Of a stretch of DNA of 64,000 nt, positions 45,944-56,046 are shown piece by piece. Below the pieces are notes generated by a model that searched no databases, was not told the origin of the DNA, and saw only the letters and a list, made by a program, of their open reading frames with translations. This DNA comes from Salticus scenicus (lineage: Eukaryota > Arthropoda > Arachnida > Araneae > Salticidae): the NCBI GenBank assembly GCA_963930645.1, contig OZ005649.1, positions 384,391,887 to 384,455,886 on the forward strand. The letters run 5' to 3'. The translations under genes and the position numbers were made by a program. Numbering within the stretch: the stretch's first letter is position 1; every line of letters starts with the position of its first letter.

Positions 45944-45953
45944 TTTTTCATTG

Positions 45954-46433
45954 GTCCGCGGTAGTCCAGTCGGTAGAGCGTCGGTCTCGTAATTGGAAAT
46001 TGCGTGTTCGGCACTCGAGCCAGCGAAAGAACGTTGTGTGCACTAATGGTGGCTGATGCACAAAAAATCCGTCGTGACCGCAATGTCCTCCATGTTTCCA
46101 AAAAAATTATACCTCTTGGGGTCACCGAAGCGGGAAAGCTATCTTTTCCGTGGAGGATCAATATCGCTATAGCATGTCTCCGGACAACACCTCCTTTAAT
46201 AATGACTCCAAGCTGAGCATGGAAGATCAGCCGATTTTATCCAATTAACACTTCCTATAATAACATGTTGGATCGTGCGGATTGGGTGTAATCGGCCGAT
46301 CTTCCATGACGTAGAGCTCAGCTCGGAGGCATTATTACAGGTAGTGTTGCTCCGGATCTCCTCTAGGGGGTTAGTCCCAGACTGTTACCAATTACCCATC
46401 TGCGCAGCACTAGTGCGACGTAAAACACAACCA
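45954..46433 (+). mobile_element. SINE split by a palindromic MITE
   Basis: The head GTCCGCGGTAGTCCAGTC and B box TGTTCGGCACTCGAGCC open the copy. The body runs to GCATGTCTCCGGA, is interrupted at 46185-46349, and resumes CTCCGGATCTCCTCTAGG to CACTAGTGCGACGTAAAACA. Confidence 0.82.
46185..46349. mobile_element. Palindromic MITE with 7-bp target duplication
   Basis: The exact duplication CTCCGGA lies at 46178-46184 and 46350-46356. The ends are CAACACCTCCTTTAATAATG and, reversed, CAACACTACCTGTAATAATG. The interior pairs GGAAGATC.GCCGATTTTA with its reverse. A sister copy is at 62722-62892, also inside a SINE and also with a 7-bp duplication. Confidence 0.82.
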
Positions 46434-46434
46434 T

Positions 46435-46705
46435 TCGCAACCTCTGGGGTCACCTACGCGGCAGAGTCATCCCTTCCGTTAAGGATCAAAATTATGATGG
46501 CATGTTTCCGGAGAACCTCTAGGGGTAAGCCACAGACCGTCGTCAATTTCTCATTGCACAGAACTAGTGCGACGTAAAACCCAACCAACTCACCGTTGAG
46601 GATCAAACTTTTGATGGCTTTTCACCGTACCATGCTTAGGGATACAACCCAGACCGTCGCCAATTACCCATAGTGCTGTACTAGTGCGACATTAAACCCG
46701 ACCAG
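46435..46705 (+). mobile_element. Two SINE 3' fragments in tandem
   Basis: 46435-46590 runs from CCTCTGGGGTCACC through GATGGCATGTTTCCGG to CACTAGTGCGACGTAAAACC-like sequence. 46591-46705 repeats GAGGATCAAACTTTTGATGG to GTACTAGTGCGACATTAAAC. Confidence 0.75.
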
Positions 46706-47680
46706 AGCTAAGCGTTCTTATATTGCGTCTTATCTAAGCGTTCGTATATCACAGAGCGTTCACTTATATCACTTATATCACTTATATCACTTGAGCTAAG
46801 CGTTCTTATATCACAGAAAAGGGTGAATTATGGTTACAAGATTGGCAATTTCTCGCCACAGAATTTACCGGAACCTCTGTTTTGAGAGGCTCATTGATAA
46901 CGGGTCCATTGGACCCGACGCGTGTCTTTGTGGGTTAAGGCTCCTAAATGATACGAGCTGGCGCAGTGTTTGGTATTATTTACCCCATCTGAGAAAATAT
47001 TAGTGATAGAAAAAGCTAGGTTACCTGATTAGCGTTGTTATCGCCTTTAAACTTCTACACAGATCATGTGAGCTAGAACTTCATATCACGAAACAAACAA
47101 TTTGTTAATTTTAAGAACATCGCCAACATTCTCAAAACTGCAACCCTGCACGTTAAAAGAAATGTAATTTTAAAAGAATTTAAAAACAATAACCTAAAAA
47201 AACAGTACTTTTATGTTAAATTTGTCAAACAACTTTAAAAATAATATGAAATAAGGGAAATCTTACGCTAAAAAATTGTGATCCTGCTCCGGTCATCCGC
47301 GAGTTATATCTACAATTTATAATCCAAGAAGAAAATATAAACAGGTGGTGCCCTTTTCTGGAGTTATTCGTGCAATTTATTGCCGAAAAACCACAAATAA
47401 TAAATCGTCAGCCGGTCTTATTGGCTTAAAAAAGGCGGATGCGTCAGCTTATCAGTGAAGGAGTTCTAGTATTAAGAGCTTAATAAACTTTATCCGTGTT
47501 ACGTCATAAAATCGTTGACACGTGACCACTGCAGGGGAAAATGCAAAATTGTGATGTTTATACCTGTATTCTATGGGAAAATATTTGTTTTCTATAGGGA
47601 AATAGAGACTCAGATATCCCTTGTTGGGTATGATTTAGCCTCGAACCTAAAAAACGGATATTGTCCATTGTAAAACGATA
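46706..47680. other. Unassigned segment with short tandem repeats and a TTAA-type end
   Basis: GAGCTAAGCGTTCTTATATC occurs near both 46707 and 46794, with CACTTATAT in three and a half copies between. Near 46935 the minus strand reads TTAACCCACAAAGACACGCG then GGGTCCAATGGACCC, which looks like the end of a piggyBac-type element whose other end I could not find. A related block (TTATGG.TRCAAG then CTCGCCACAGAATTT) also occurs at 54068-54110. Confidence 0.4.
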
Positions 47681-47684
47681 AATA

Positions 47685-48214
47685 CAGTCGGCAGCAAAAT
47701 TATTGAAGTGCTAGCAATAATTCGTATTTAAAAGATGTGCACCTAATAGCGTTTTATTAAAAAAATATTTGTCGAGTCATAATCTTAGTCTTTATGCTGT
47801 TTATAAAAGAGTAAGTTGATAAAAATTAGTGTTCAAACTAAATGAAAAATGTGTTATGTTGGTTGAGTTTTTACGTAGCACTGGTGCTGCGCGATTGATG
47901 ATTAGCGACGGTCTGAGACTCACCCCCTAGAGATGGTCCGAAGACATGCCATCACAATTTTGATCCTCCACGGGAGGGATGACTCTTCCACTTCGGGGAC
48001 CCCCAGAGGTATAATTTTGATAGAAACGTGGAGGACATTGCGCCCACGACAGATTTTAAATGCATCAGCCACCATTAGTGTACACGATGGTGTTTGGTCG
48101 GCTCGAGCACCGAACCCGCAATCTTCCAGTTATGAGCTCAGCGCTCTACCGACTGGGCTACCGCTGCCCAATGAAAAATGTCGATGTTTATTTCAACAAT
48201 TTTGCTGCTGACTG
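47685..48214. mobile_element. CAGTCGG-family MITE split by a SINE
   Basis: Left end CAGTCGGCAGCAAAATTATT (TA at 47683-47684); right end TTTTGCTGCTGACTG (TA at 48215-48216). The SINE at 47852-48169 lies inside. The left half carries GTGCACCTAATAGCGTTTTA. Confidence 0.82.
47852..48169 (-). mobile_element. tRNA-derived SINE, full length, 11-bp target duplications
   Basis: AATGAAAAATG lies at 47841-47851 and 48170-48180. The head on the minus strand is GGGCAGCGGTAGCCCAGTCG, with B box GCGGGTTCGGTGCTCG. The 3' end reads GTGCTACGTAAAAACTC, AACCAACATAACA. Complete at 318 bp, it is the best-delimited SINE in the window and shows LINE-type insertion. Confidence 0.9.
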
Positions 48215-48374
48215 TAGACCACAGATTATTATACAGGTAGGACACTCCCGTACATTCTTCGGTAACCGGAATTTGACTGCAACGACCCTATTTTCAACGG
48301 CTGTAAGTTTCTCGAGCTCTCCAGCTTACGCAATCGCTCGTCTTATTTTTATTGTATGTATGTTCATATCGTAA

Positions 48375-48415
48375 TATTAGTGCAACGTTAAACCCAACAT
48401 CCAACCGACTAACCA
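48375..48415 (+). mobile_element. SINE 3' tail fragment
   Basis: TATTAGTGCAACGTTAAACC and ATCCAACC match the SINE end only. Confidence 0.5.
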
Positions 48416-48458
48416 TTTATTGATGTTTACGTTTGGACTTTGTTAATATTTACGAATT

Positions 48459-49160
48459 TGATTGTCGAAAGCAATTTATTTTAAGAAGCAAGTACTAAAT
48501 ATTAAGCAAATAAATTTCGAAAATATACATAAACCAGAAAAATGTTTTTTCATTTTAAAGCATTTTGTATTATTTACACCAAGCAATGTTAAATATTTAA
48601 GATTTCATACCATACTGCTATTTCAACATTACAGTTTGTTATATTAATTTGTACTCTTGAACACGAATGTGTTTGGAAAAATTTATTTTCAAACATAATA
48701 AAAATAAGTTTTATTTCTTAGAAAATAGCTATGAATGTTATGATTTTGTAAATTTAGAAGTAGTAGAAAAAGTGAAGGAAAGAAAACTGGACATACGTTT
48801 TCGTTGGCAACTTTATTATTGTTTACAAACTTGATTGTCAAAAGCAATTTATTTTAAGAAGCAAGTGCTAAATATTAAGAAAATATACATAAAATAAAAA
48901 CATTTTTTTTCATTTTAAGGCATTTTGTATTATTTAAACCAAGCAACGTTAAATATTTAATGATTTCATACTGCTATTTCAGAATTACAGTTTGTAATTT
49001 TAATTTGTACTTGAATATGAATATGTTTCACAAAGCATATTTTTAAACGTTATAAAAAATAATTTTTATTTCTTAGAAGAATAGCTGTGAATGTTTTGAG
49101 GATAATTTTGTGAATTCAAAAACAATAGAAAGTGAAGAAAAAGAAAACTTCCCATACTAA
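48459..49160 (+). repeat. Direct tandem duplication, unit about 373 bp
   Basis: GATTGTCGAAAGCAATTTAT at 48459 and GATTGTCAAAAGCAATTTAT at 48832 begin two parallel copies. Both include AAGAAGCAAGT.CTAAATATT, TTTTCATTTTAA.GCATTTTG and TACAGTTTGT. There is no coding frame. Confidence 0.78.
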
Positions 49161-49344
49161 CCTGCTACTAACTACTCGCGAAATAGAAAAACAATTTTCG
49201 ATCAAAGATGCTATTCATGTAGACTTAACAACTGTAGTTCCCCTCTGTTGACACTAGTGGTGCTACTATATTTCCGGTTCGCGTTTTAGCTTCACTGTCC
49301 TATCTGTATGATAATCTGTGCTGTAGACGGACCTGATTGCTTAA

Positions 49345-49568
49345 CCCATTCAATCGCAGTGTTCCCGCTGATGGAACACATAATTTTAATTCTCAACTGC
49401 AAAAACTCATCCCGGAAATATTTTAGCAAAAATTTACGTTTATAACATAGCAGAAAAGGCCTTTTTTTTTTAACCTGAAAATTTAAAATATCTTTTATTT
49501 TAATTTTGTTCGCAAATTCCGGTGGCAGTGTAATTTAAATGATCCGAATTACCCTGCGCCGCAAAGGG
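49345..49568. mobile_element. piggyBac-like MITE, 224 bp, TTAA target
   Basis: TTAA lies at 49341-49344 and 49569-49572. The ends CCCATTCAATCGCAGTG and, reversed, CCCTTTGCGGCGCAGGG share CCC.TT and CGCAG. GTGTTCCCG.TG and GGAACACA pair close to the left end. Confidence 0.65.
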
Positions 49569-49984
49569 TTAACTGAATTTCAGGACAAATATGGCGGCGT
49601 TTTCGTGTTATGAGGGCGAAATTAATAAATCACCTTAAACAGTAAAATTTTAATAATTTTTATGTATGACGTACCTGAAAGAACTTATTTCAGCTTACTA
49701 AATATACACAATATAAATTATGATAAAACAATAATAACTTTTTAACCGGCTTTCCTTAATGTGTTGGATTTTCTTGGGGACGAATGTTGTTTTCGAGATC
49801 GTCTCGGTCACCCTGTATATACAGTCTGCAGCAAAATTATTCTAGCGCTAGCAATAATTCCTATATAAAAAAATATACACTTAACCCTTATACCGGAACA
49901 TCGGTCTCTGAGACCGCTAAAGGTTAGGCTTAGTGCAGGGAATTACGGATGCAGATTCCTAGAATAGGGTACCGGCACGTTTGG

Positions 49985-50275
49985 CGATAAACGTCGAAGA
50001 CGCCAAGTCTATCTAACTGCAGCACTAGTGCGACGTAAAATACACTCAACCTGTAGAGGATGGCATATCTCAGAACAACCCTATAATGAGTCCCGGACCG
50101 TTGCCAATTGTCCACAGCGTGGCACTACTACAACGTAAAATCTGTTCAAACAAGGAAACTACCCTTTGGGGTTGGAAGAGTGAGCAGGGCCCGGAGCCGC
50201 TTAGTGTTGACGGTTGTTTGGTTGTTTGGATGAGTCTTACGTCGCACTAGTGCTGCGCAATGGGCAATCCCCTTA
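49985..50275. mobile_element. SINE 3' fragments
   Basis: GCAGCACTAGTGCGACGTAA (50010-50040), AGTCCCGGACCGTTGCCAAT with CACTACTACAACGTAAAATC (50085-50145), both plus, and a reversed tail TTACGTCGCACTAGTGCTGC (50228-50268). None keeps a head. Confidence 0.65.
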
Positions 50276-50427
50276 ATGTTGAAAAAAAAAAAAAAAAAAC
50301 ATTTAATGTTATGAGGATATTAGGAATCTCAATTTTTGAGCGCTAACAGCACATTACGTATATATGCCAATAATTGCAACTTCTTTCTAAAAGTTTTGTT
50401 TTTTAAGTTTGATTGCTTTTCTTAGTA

Positions 50428-50629
50428 CAGTCGGTAAAAAAGTCTCCGAACTCTAGCAAAAATTTCTATGCAAATAAAGTACACTTAATACAGTTTTGTT
50501 AAATAAATCTTTGTCGAATCCTGTTCTTAGTCAGTCTAAAAACAGGATTCATTTAACAAAACTGTTTTAAGTGTACTTTTTTTTATATAGAAATTTTTGC
50601 TAGTGTTCGGAGACTGTTGTTGCCGACTG
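50428..50629. mobile_element. Palindromic CAGTCGG MITE
   Basis: Ends CAGTCGGTAAAAAAGTCTCC and CAGTCGGCAACAACAGTCTC (reversed), with TA outside both (50426-50427, 50630-50631). The right arm has an internal deletion after AACAGGATTC. Confidence 0.85.
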
Positions 50630-50977
50630 TATAATACCAAACTTCACCGACAGGTGATGTTATTCAGTGGGGAAATATGCTTCCACAATTGATGATTATT
50701 TAATTTCCATTTTCACATTTAGAAAATTTCACAACCGTTAAATCTGCACTCATTTTCTAAAAAAGTTCAATTATTTTTATTTTTTACATTTTATTTTTGA
50801 ATAAAAAAAGAATAATACAAATAATAAATAAAAAAATAAACTTTTTTTTTTTGGGGGGGGGGGGATAGAAAATAAAATGCAAAAAACCAATTTTCGGAAA
50901 AAGAATATTAGGTAATGGGTATTGTGGAAACAGATATCCTCACAGAATAACATTGCTTTTGACAACTGGCAAGAGTA

Positions 50978-51190
50978 CAGTCGGTAACAAAAGTGTCCGA
51001 ACACTAGCAAAATTTCCAATATAAAAAAAGTACACTTAATACTGTTTTGCTAAATAAATCCTTGTCGAATCTTGTTCTTAGCCAGTCTAAGAACAGGGTT
51101 CGACAAGGATTTATTTAGCAAAACTGTATTAAGCGTACTTGTTTTACATAGGAAATTTTGCAAGTGTTCGGATACTTTTGTTACCGACTG
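50978..51190. mobile_element. Palindromic CAGTCGG MITE, 213 bp
   Basis: CAGTCGGTAACAAAAGTGTC and its reverse CAGTCGGTAACAAAAGTATC, with TA on both sides. Arms pair through GCTAAATAAATCCTTGTCGA. Confidence 0.88.
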
Positions 51191-51192
51191 TA

Positions 51193-51298
51193 CATTCGGC
51201 AGCAAAAGTATTCAAGCAGTAGCAAAAATTCCTATGTAAAAAAAGTACGCTTAATACAGTTTTGTTAAATAATTCCTTGTCGAATCCTGTTCATAGTG
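51193..51298 (+). mobile_element. Half MITE directly abutting the previous one
   Basis: CATTCGGCAGCAAAAGTATT starts after the TA at 51191-51192 and runs as one MITE arm to CTTGTCGAATCCTGTTCATA, where it stops. Confidence 0.75.
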
Positions 51299-51488
51299 AC
51301 AAACTGCCGAAAGTGGTGACTGTCCCCGATAAATTGAGACATTCAGTCACTTTAGTTAACCCCCTAATTTCAGGACATTTGGTCACCCTAGTTTAAATAT
51401 AACATAGCTACGTAATGAGCAATTTGTGGAAGTCTAGAATTCACCCCAACAAGTGGTCCAGGACGAGGCATGTCATTACCATTGTGTG

Positions 51489-51693
51489 TACCAGCAAAAG
51501 TATCCGAGCACTAGCAATAATCCCTCTCGAAAAAAATTACGCTTAATACTGCTTTGTTAAATAAACCCTGCCGAGTCATGTTCTCAGTCTAACAACATTA
51601 TTCAACAAGGATTTATTTAACAAAACGGCGTTAAGTGTAATTGTTTGGCATCAGAATTATTTTCTAGTGCTCGGATACTTTTTCTGCCGGTTG
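51489..51693. mobile_element. Palindromic CAGTCGG MITE, left terminus lost
   Basis: ACCAGCAAAAGTATCCGAGC to GCTCGGATACTTTTTCTGCC; TA follows. The first few terminal bases are changed. Confidence 0.75.
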
Positions 51694-51955
51694 TACAAGA
51701 AAGCTCAAGAATCACTTAGACACACGAATGTACTCTTTGCACACATGAAAAAAAAAATGACTGGGTAACCCTCATTGAGCAGATATACTAGTAGAGTACG
51801 GATTCCCTATATAGTCTATGGAGAAAAATTCCCGGAACATCACTACGGTTTTTGCGCCTTCTTTTGGTAATAATCGCTGTCTTGGCAACTGGTTCTTGGG
51901 ATTTTGCATGTTTTAAATGGTTTGTTCCTCTTAGCACCAAAACTCTAAACAAAAG

Positions 51956-52118
51956 TCCCTCTGGGGGTCACCGAAGTGGGAGAGGATCCCTTCCGTGGAG
52001 GATCAAAATTGTAATGGCATATCTCCGGACCACCTCTAGAGGTGTGCCCCAGACCGTCGCCAATTGCCCATCTGAGCAGCACTAGTGCGACGTAAAACCC
52101 AACCATCCATCCAACCAA
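51956..52118 (+). mobile_element. 5'-truncated SINE
   Basis: CTCTGGGGGTCACCGAAGTG, CCGTGGAGGATCAAAATTGT, CTCCGGACCACCTCTAGAGG, AGACCGTCGCCAATTGCCC and CACTAGTGCGACGTAAAACC occur in the family order. The head is absent. Confidence 0.82.
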
Positions 52119-52682
52119 ACAAAATTCAAACGGAACAGCTTTTAAACAATAACAAGGATTAGGTTACTTGCTTTCCATTTCAGCTAGTGTAGGTTTTGGT
52201 ATATGTTTAATTTACACCCAATCGAAATATAAAACAGCGATAACAAAGGTGGAGGAAACTCTCCTTGGTTGAATTTTCATGTCGGTTTGGTGGATGATTT
52301 GACTAAATGGTGAAGATCTGATGTTGGATAGCAAAAAGGTTACTAGTGCGGGGTGTACTCTAATATCTTGTCGATGGTACCGCTTGTGAATGCATCTCAA
52401 AGTGCACGAAATTCGGTAACTCAATAGTCGAAACAGGGTGACAAAATTTCTTCCAATCCGAGCGCAGACTCATTTCCTGCAGTTTGAAAAATAATAAGAA
52501 ATTGTTTATTTATAACTTTTTATTAGTGTGGTTATTTAGAATTCGAAAATCAATGTCGTAATTACATTCTTTTAATAATTTTAATGCTTCGTATTCATAA
52601 AAGTACTCTAAACTGGTCACTATAAACATATTAAAAAAGAATAATTTCAGAAACCAGATGATTCAATCATACAATATACCAA

Positions 52683-52830
52683 ATTATAGCTCTGGGGGTC
52701 ACCTAATCGGGCAGGATCAAAATTATGATGGCACGTCTCCGGACCATCCTTAGGGGTGCGTCCCAGACCGTCGCCAATTACCCATTGCGCAGTACTAATG
52801 CGGCATTAAATCCAATCAACCATATGATAT
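52683..52830 (+). mobile_element. 5'-truncated SINE
   Basis: GCTCTGGGGGTCACCTAATC, GATCAAAATTATGATGGCAC and ACCATCCTTAGGGGTGCGTC lead to GTACTAATGCGGCATTAAAT. Confidence 0.75.
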
Positions 52831-52858
52831 CCTATCGTCCGTATAATACGTCATGATT

Positions 52859-53525
52859 AACTGGATCTCAGAGGCAAAACATCAAGATATAAGCATTTTC
52901 AGCGATAGTCTCTCAGGTCTGCTCGCCATAGCTCGACACAGGAACAGACACCCTCAAGTAATAGAAATAAAAAACTCCCTTAGCACCCTAAACTGTAACT
53001 GCTCCCTGGCTCACGTTTCAGCCCACAGGGGCGTAACCGGCAATGAAATAGCTGATTCTCTTGCAAAGGCCGCAACAGAGTCGGAAGTCATAGACGTCTC
53101 TCTCCCAGCCCCCCCCCTCCTTTGTCAAAAGGAAAATTAAAAATCAGACCATGCAAAAATGGCAAGACCTATGGTCTACCTCCGAAAAAGGTAGGCATAC
53201 CTATAATCATATCCCAAATGTTAGCACAAACACCTGGACCTTAACACCACCCATCTCAGCCTTTTAAAGTGGCCATGGCCCTTTCCCCTCCTACTTAAAT
53301 AGATTTCATTGCCGGCGCTCATCCCTGTGTCCATGTGGAGAGGAGGGAACGCCGGATCACTACTATTTCTCATGCCCCCTTACAGAAGCTTTCCATCTTA
53401 GAAACCCAACCCCTAGGCCAATAAACTGGCTTCCAAACATCCTAACCAATAAAATCCTAATCCATAAACTCAATAGCATCTACTCCCTCTTAATGGATAT
53501 ATCCAATCGAACAGATTAAAAGTCT
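52859..53525 (+). pseudogene. LINE ORF2 C-terminus: RNase H and zinc motif
   Basis: The frame NWISEAKHQDISIFSDSLSG gives the RNase H central Asp-Ser, and LAHVSAHRGVTGNEIADSLA the C-terminal motif with Asp. It is open to about 53140. A frameshift and stop follow. Then CPCGEEGTPDHYYFSCPL near 53.33 kb gives the C-terminal Cys-His motif, and ISNRTD with a stop ends the ORF near 53.52 kb. The protein would cut RNA from RNA-DNA hybrids. An apparent ATG at 52853 belongs to the target duplication and is not a real start. Confidence 0.82.
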
Positions 53526-54040
53526 CCCAAGTAACTCTTCTAATAATAACGACCAACTAATCATGGTCCCAATATTAACTTAAATAAATTAAATAATTAA
53601 CTTAAATAAATTAAATAATTCTCTCTATCTATCTATTTCATTAAATTTTTTTTTTATTTCCCTTTTTTTTTTTTCCACTCTCCAAGTTGTCTAATGTGCT
53701 TCTCGGTACCCAGCAAAACGCTAACTTTCCCCACTACCCCATTACCCTCTTGTAGCGTCAGAAGTGCAGCAAAGGTCAACCTGAAGCCAAATAATGCAGC
53801 AAAAATAAATTCACCCCTGCAAACAAGCAACTATGATGCCTTCGGAAGAAAAGTCAAAAGATCAATCGCCCATTGTCGCGGGTAGGATCTAAGCCTGGCG
53901 ATGAATTCTGTAATTTTTTTTTTTTTTTTTTTGCTTTCGTTTTTCAATAAACGTCTCGGGACAGCCCACGTGGACTTCGGTCCTAGCATAGCTCAACACC
54001 GCTCTTCGAGCGGTGAGCCGGGGCTGCTCCCCTGTTCAAC
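52859..54040 (+). mobile_element. 5'-truncated LINE insertion with 14-bp target duplications
   Basis: AATACGTCATGATT occurs at 52845-52858 and 54041-54054, enclosing 1,182 bp: the end of an ORF2 and its 3' UTR. The DNA is C-rich compared with the surroundings and differs from the minus-strand LINEs. There is no poly(A) tail. The last 40 bases form two hairpins: CACCGCTC-TTC-GAGCGGTG, then GGGG-CTGCT-CCCC. A T/A-rich tract with AATAAA lies about 90 bases before the end. Confidence 0.88.
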
Positions 54041-54395
54041 AATACGTCATGATTGAGAAAGTAAAGTTATGGCTGCAAGGATTCATAATTTATCGCCACG
54101 GAATTTCGCTAAATACATTCAGTACCTTTTTCTAAAAATAGCGGTCTGTGAGACCGGTGTTCCCGGTAAGCATGATAAAAACTTGTTCCGGGCAAAGGGT
54201 TAATACCGTTTTGTTAAATAAATCCTTGTCGTGTAATGTTCTTAGTCTGTCTAAGAACATGATTTGACAAGGATTAATTTAAAAAACCAGAATTAAGTGT
54301 ACTTTTTTTATATAGGAATTATTGCTAGCGCTCGAATAATTTTTCAGCCAACTGTAGGTGAACTATATCATATTCACGATTTTTTGTTCGATGGT

Positions 54396-54665
54396 TGGCA
54401 GGTTCGTTGGGTTTAATGTCGCACTAGTACTGCGCTATGGGTAACTGACGACCAATTTTTATTGTTCGAAGTAAAATTCGCATATGAAAACGTTAAGTAC
54501 TGCCTTAAGGGTTAAATCGGTTCCGTAAACAGAACTTCATTTGTGAAAAGTGTTAATACCAATAAGTTTAGTTTTAGAAAATGCCTGTGTTTAAGTTGAG
54601 GTTGAGTAGATTTTGCGTTGCACAACAGCTATGTGATGGGCAATTGGCGACTGTTTGGGATTAAA
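54396..54665 (-). mobile_element. Two reversed SINE 3' fragments
   Basis: Plus-strand GGGTTTAATGTCGCACTAGT (54409) and GAGTAGATTTTGCGTTGCAC with GGGCAATTGGCGACTG (54603-54650). Confidence 0.6.
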
Positions 54666-54714
54666 GCCTAGTGGATGTCCGTGCAGTTTACCTCAAAATT
54701 ATTCCCCCCCCCTT

Positions 54715-54886
54715 TTTTTTTTTTTTTTAAGCTTGGTCGCTAATTTTTATCATCAACTAACTTTTTTATAAGCATCAATAAAGACCAAGATCATGACTCG
54801 ATAAATATTTACTTATCACAAGAATATTAGGTGCACATTTTTTAAATACGAAATTGCTAGTGCTTCAATAATTTTTCAATCGACTA
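54715..54886 (+). mobile_element. Right part of a CAGTCGG-family MITE
   Basis: GGTCGCTAATTTTTATCATC and AAATATTTACTTATCACAAG follow the 44.8-45.04-kb copy; the end is AATTTTTCAATCGACT. The left terminus is replaced by a T run. Confidence 0.6.
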
Positions 54887-55365
54887 TATTCTATCACAGT
54901 GTGATCCTCCGCGGAGGGGAGGAACTGTGATTAGAAAAATTGCCTTATATTGTATATGAATGCTGTTATCTCAGCGATATTAGTAAACTTGACATCCGTT
55001 TTTTTCCAAAATCTTTTAGACCAAATGAAATGTTCCCACTGCAGAGGATTAACCCGGTAGCACTCGCTGGGGTGATTCAGTTACCCCAACAAAGACAATT
55101 CATTGGAATAGGTAGCCGCTTTCGAAATATCGCCAACATGGCGCTTTTCTTATCGTGCCGAAAATTGCAACCCTTCACAGCATACGTAAGAGAGTGCGAG
55201 TTACGTCAAACAGAACGCTGAATAAATGTGGATTAGACTAGAAAGGGTTTATTAGTGTCGTTCTAGAACTGACTAGTGAGCTACTGGAGACAATATTGAT
55301 TTTAAGCCTAGGGTTTAAAATACGTATGGAAACAATTTATTATATATACACATACATGTTTTGAT

Positions 55366-55367
<2 letters not shown>

Positions 55368-55420
<53 letters not shown>
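55368..55420. repeat. (TA)n microsatellite
   Basis: About 50 bases of TA with one ATACATA interruption; probably variable in length. Confidence 0.9.
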
Positions 55421-55421
<1 letters not shown>

Positions 55422-55482
55422 AAACATTATATATAAAATTAAATACACATAATATTATATGTAAATAATATAACACTTTAAC

Positions 55483-55571
55483 CCATCCCTTAAAGTTAAT
55501 CACAGACTATCGCTAATATCCCACTGCGCAGATCTAGTTAGACGTTAAACTCACTCAACCTCATTCTTGAT

Positions 55572-55602
<31 letters not shown>

Positions 55603-55945
55603 GAAAACTCCTCCAAACGCCATTTTTTTAAAAATAACTTTTGGGGAAAAATGTTTAAAATCGATTATACACTAATCTCTATAAGTATATAGTAAGCGTC
55701 TTCAAACAACGAAAAAAAAAAAAATACTGAATATTCAAATTTAGTTATAATATATTACATTAAGAGGTCATACCTTCCGTGGAGGATCAAAATTGTGATG
55801 GCATGTCTCCGGACCATCTTTAGGGGTACATCCAATTACCCATAGTGCAGTACTAGTGTGACGTTAAAAATCAATCAACTAACTATAGAGCGTCTCCAAT
55901 TGCCCGTGGCGTAGCATAACGCAACGTTAATCCCGCTCAGCGCGG
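55483..55945 (+). mobile_element. Three SINE 3' fragments
   Basis: 55483-55560 (CACAGACTATCGCTAATATC to TTAGACGTTAAACTC), 55765-55885 (CCGTGGAGGATCAAAATTGT to CTAGTGTGACGTTAAAAATC) and 55888-55945 (TCTCCAATTGCCCGTGGCG to CGCAACGTTAATCCC). All lack the head. Confidence 0.68.
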
Positions 55946-56046
55946 CTCCCTTAATTTGTATTCATTAAAATATCATTAAATTAATCAGACCGGTAGCACT
56001 CGCATGGGATGATTGAGTCACCACAACTGCTAAAACTTTTTAGGGG

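Larger units (their letters stand above)
49885..54199. mobile_element. piggyBac-type element, 4.3 kb, composite interior
   Basis: The target TTAA is duplicated exactly (49881-49884 and 54200-54203). The ends CCCTTATACCGGAACA and, reversed, CCCTTTGCCCGGAACA match at 12 or more of 16. The subterminal block CGGTCTCTGAGACCGC has its counterpart at the other end (reversed CCGGTCTCACAGACCGC). No piggyBac transposase is visible. The interior now consists of SINE fragments, several MITEs and a LINE fragment, so the element was once shorter or has lost its gene. Confidence 0.82.
49822..54354. mobile_element. CAGTCGG-family MITE split by a 4.3-kb TTAA insertion
   Basis: The left piece 49822-49884 ends AATATACACTTAA; the right piece 54200-54354 starts TTAATACCGTTTTGTTAAAT and ends TTTTCAGCCAACTG followed by TA. 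Joined over one TTAA they give the normal MITE order (CACTTAATACNGTTTTG). This identifies the whole intervening segment as a later insertion. Confidence 0.85.

Noticed and set aside
52853..52858. ATG at 52853 as a true start of the RNase H ORF
   Set aside because: These bases belong to the 14-bp target duplication, so the frame is a 5'-truncated LINE read from host DNA.
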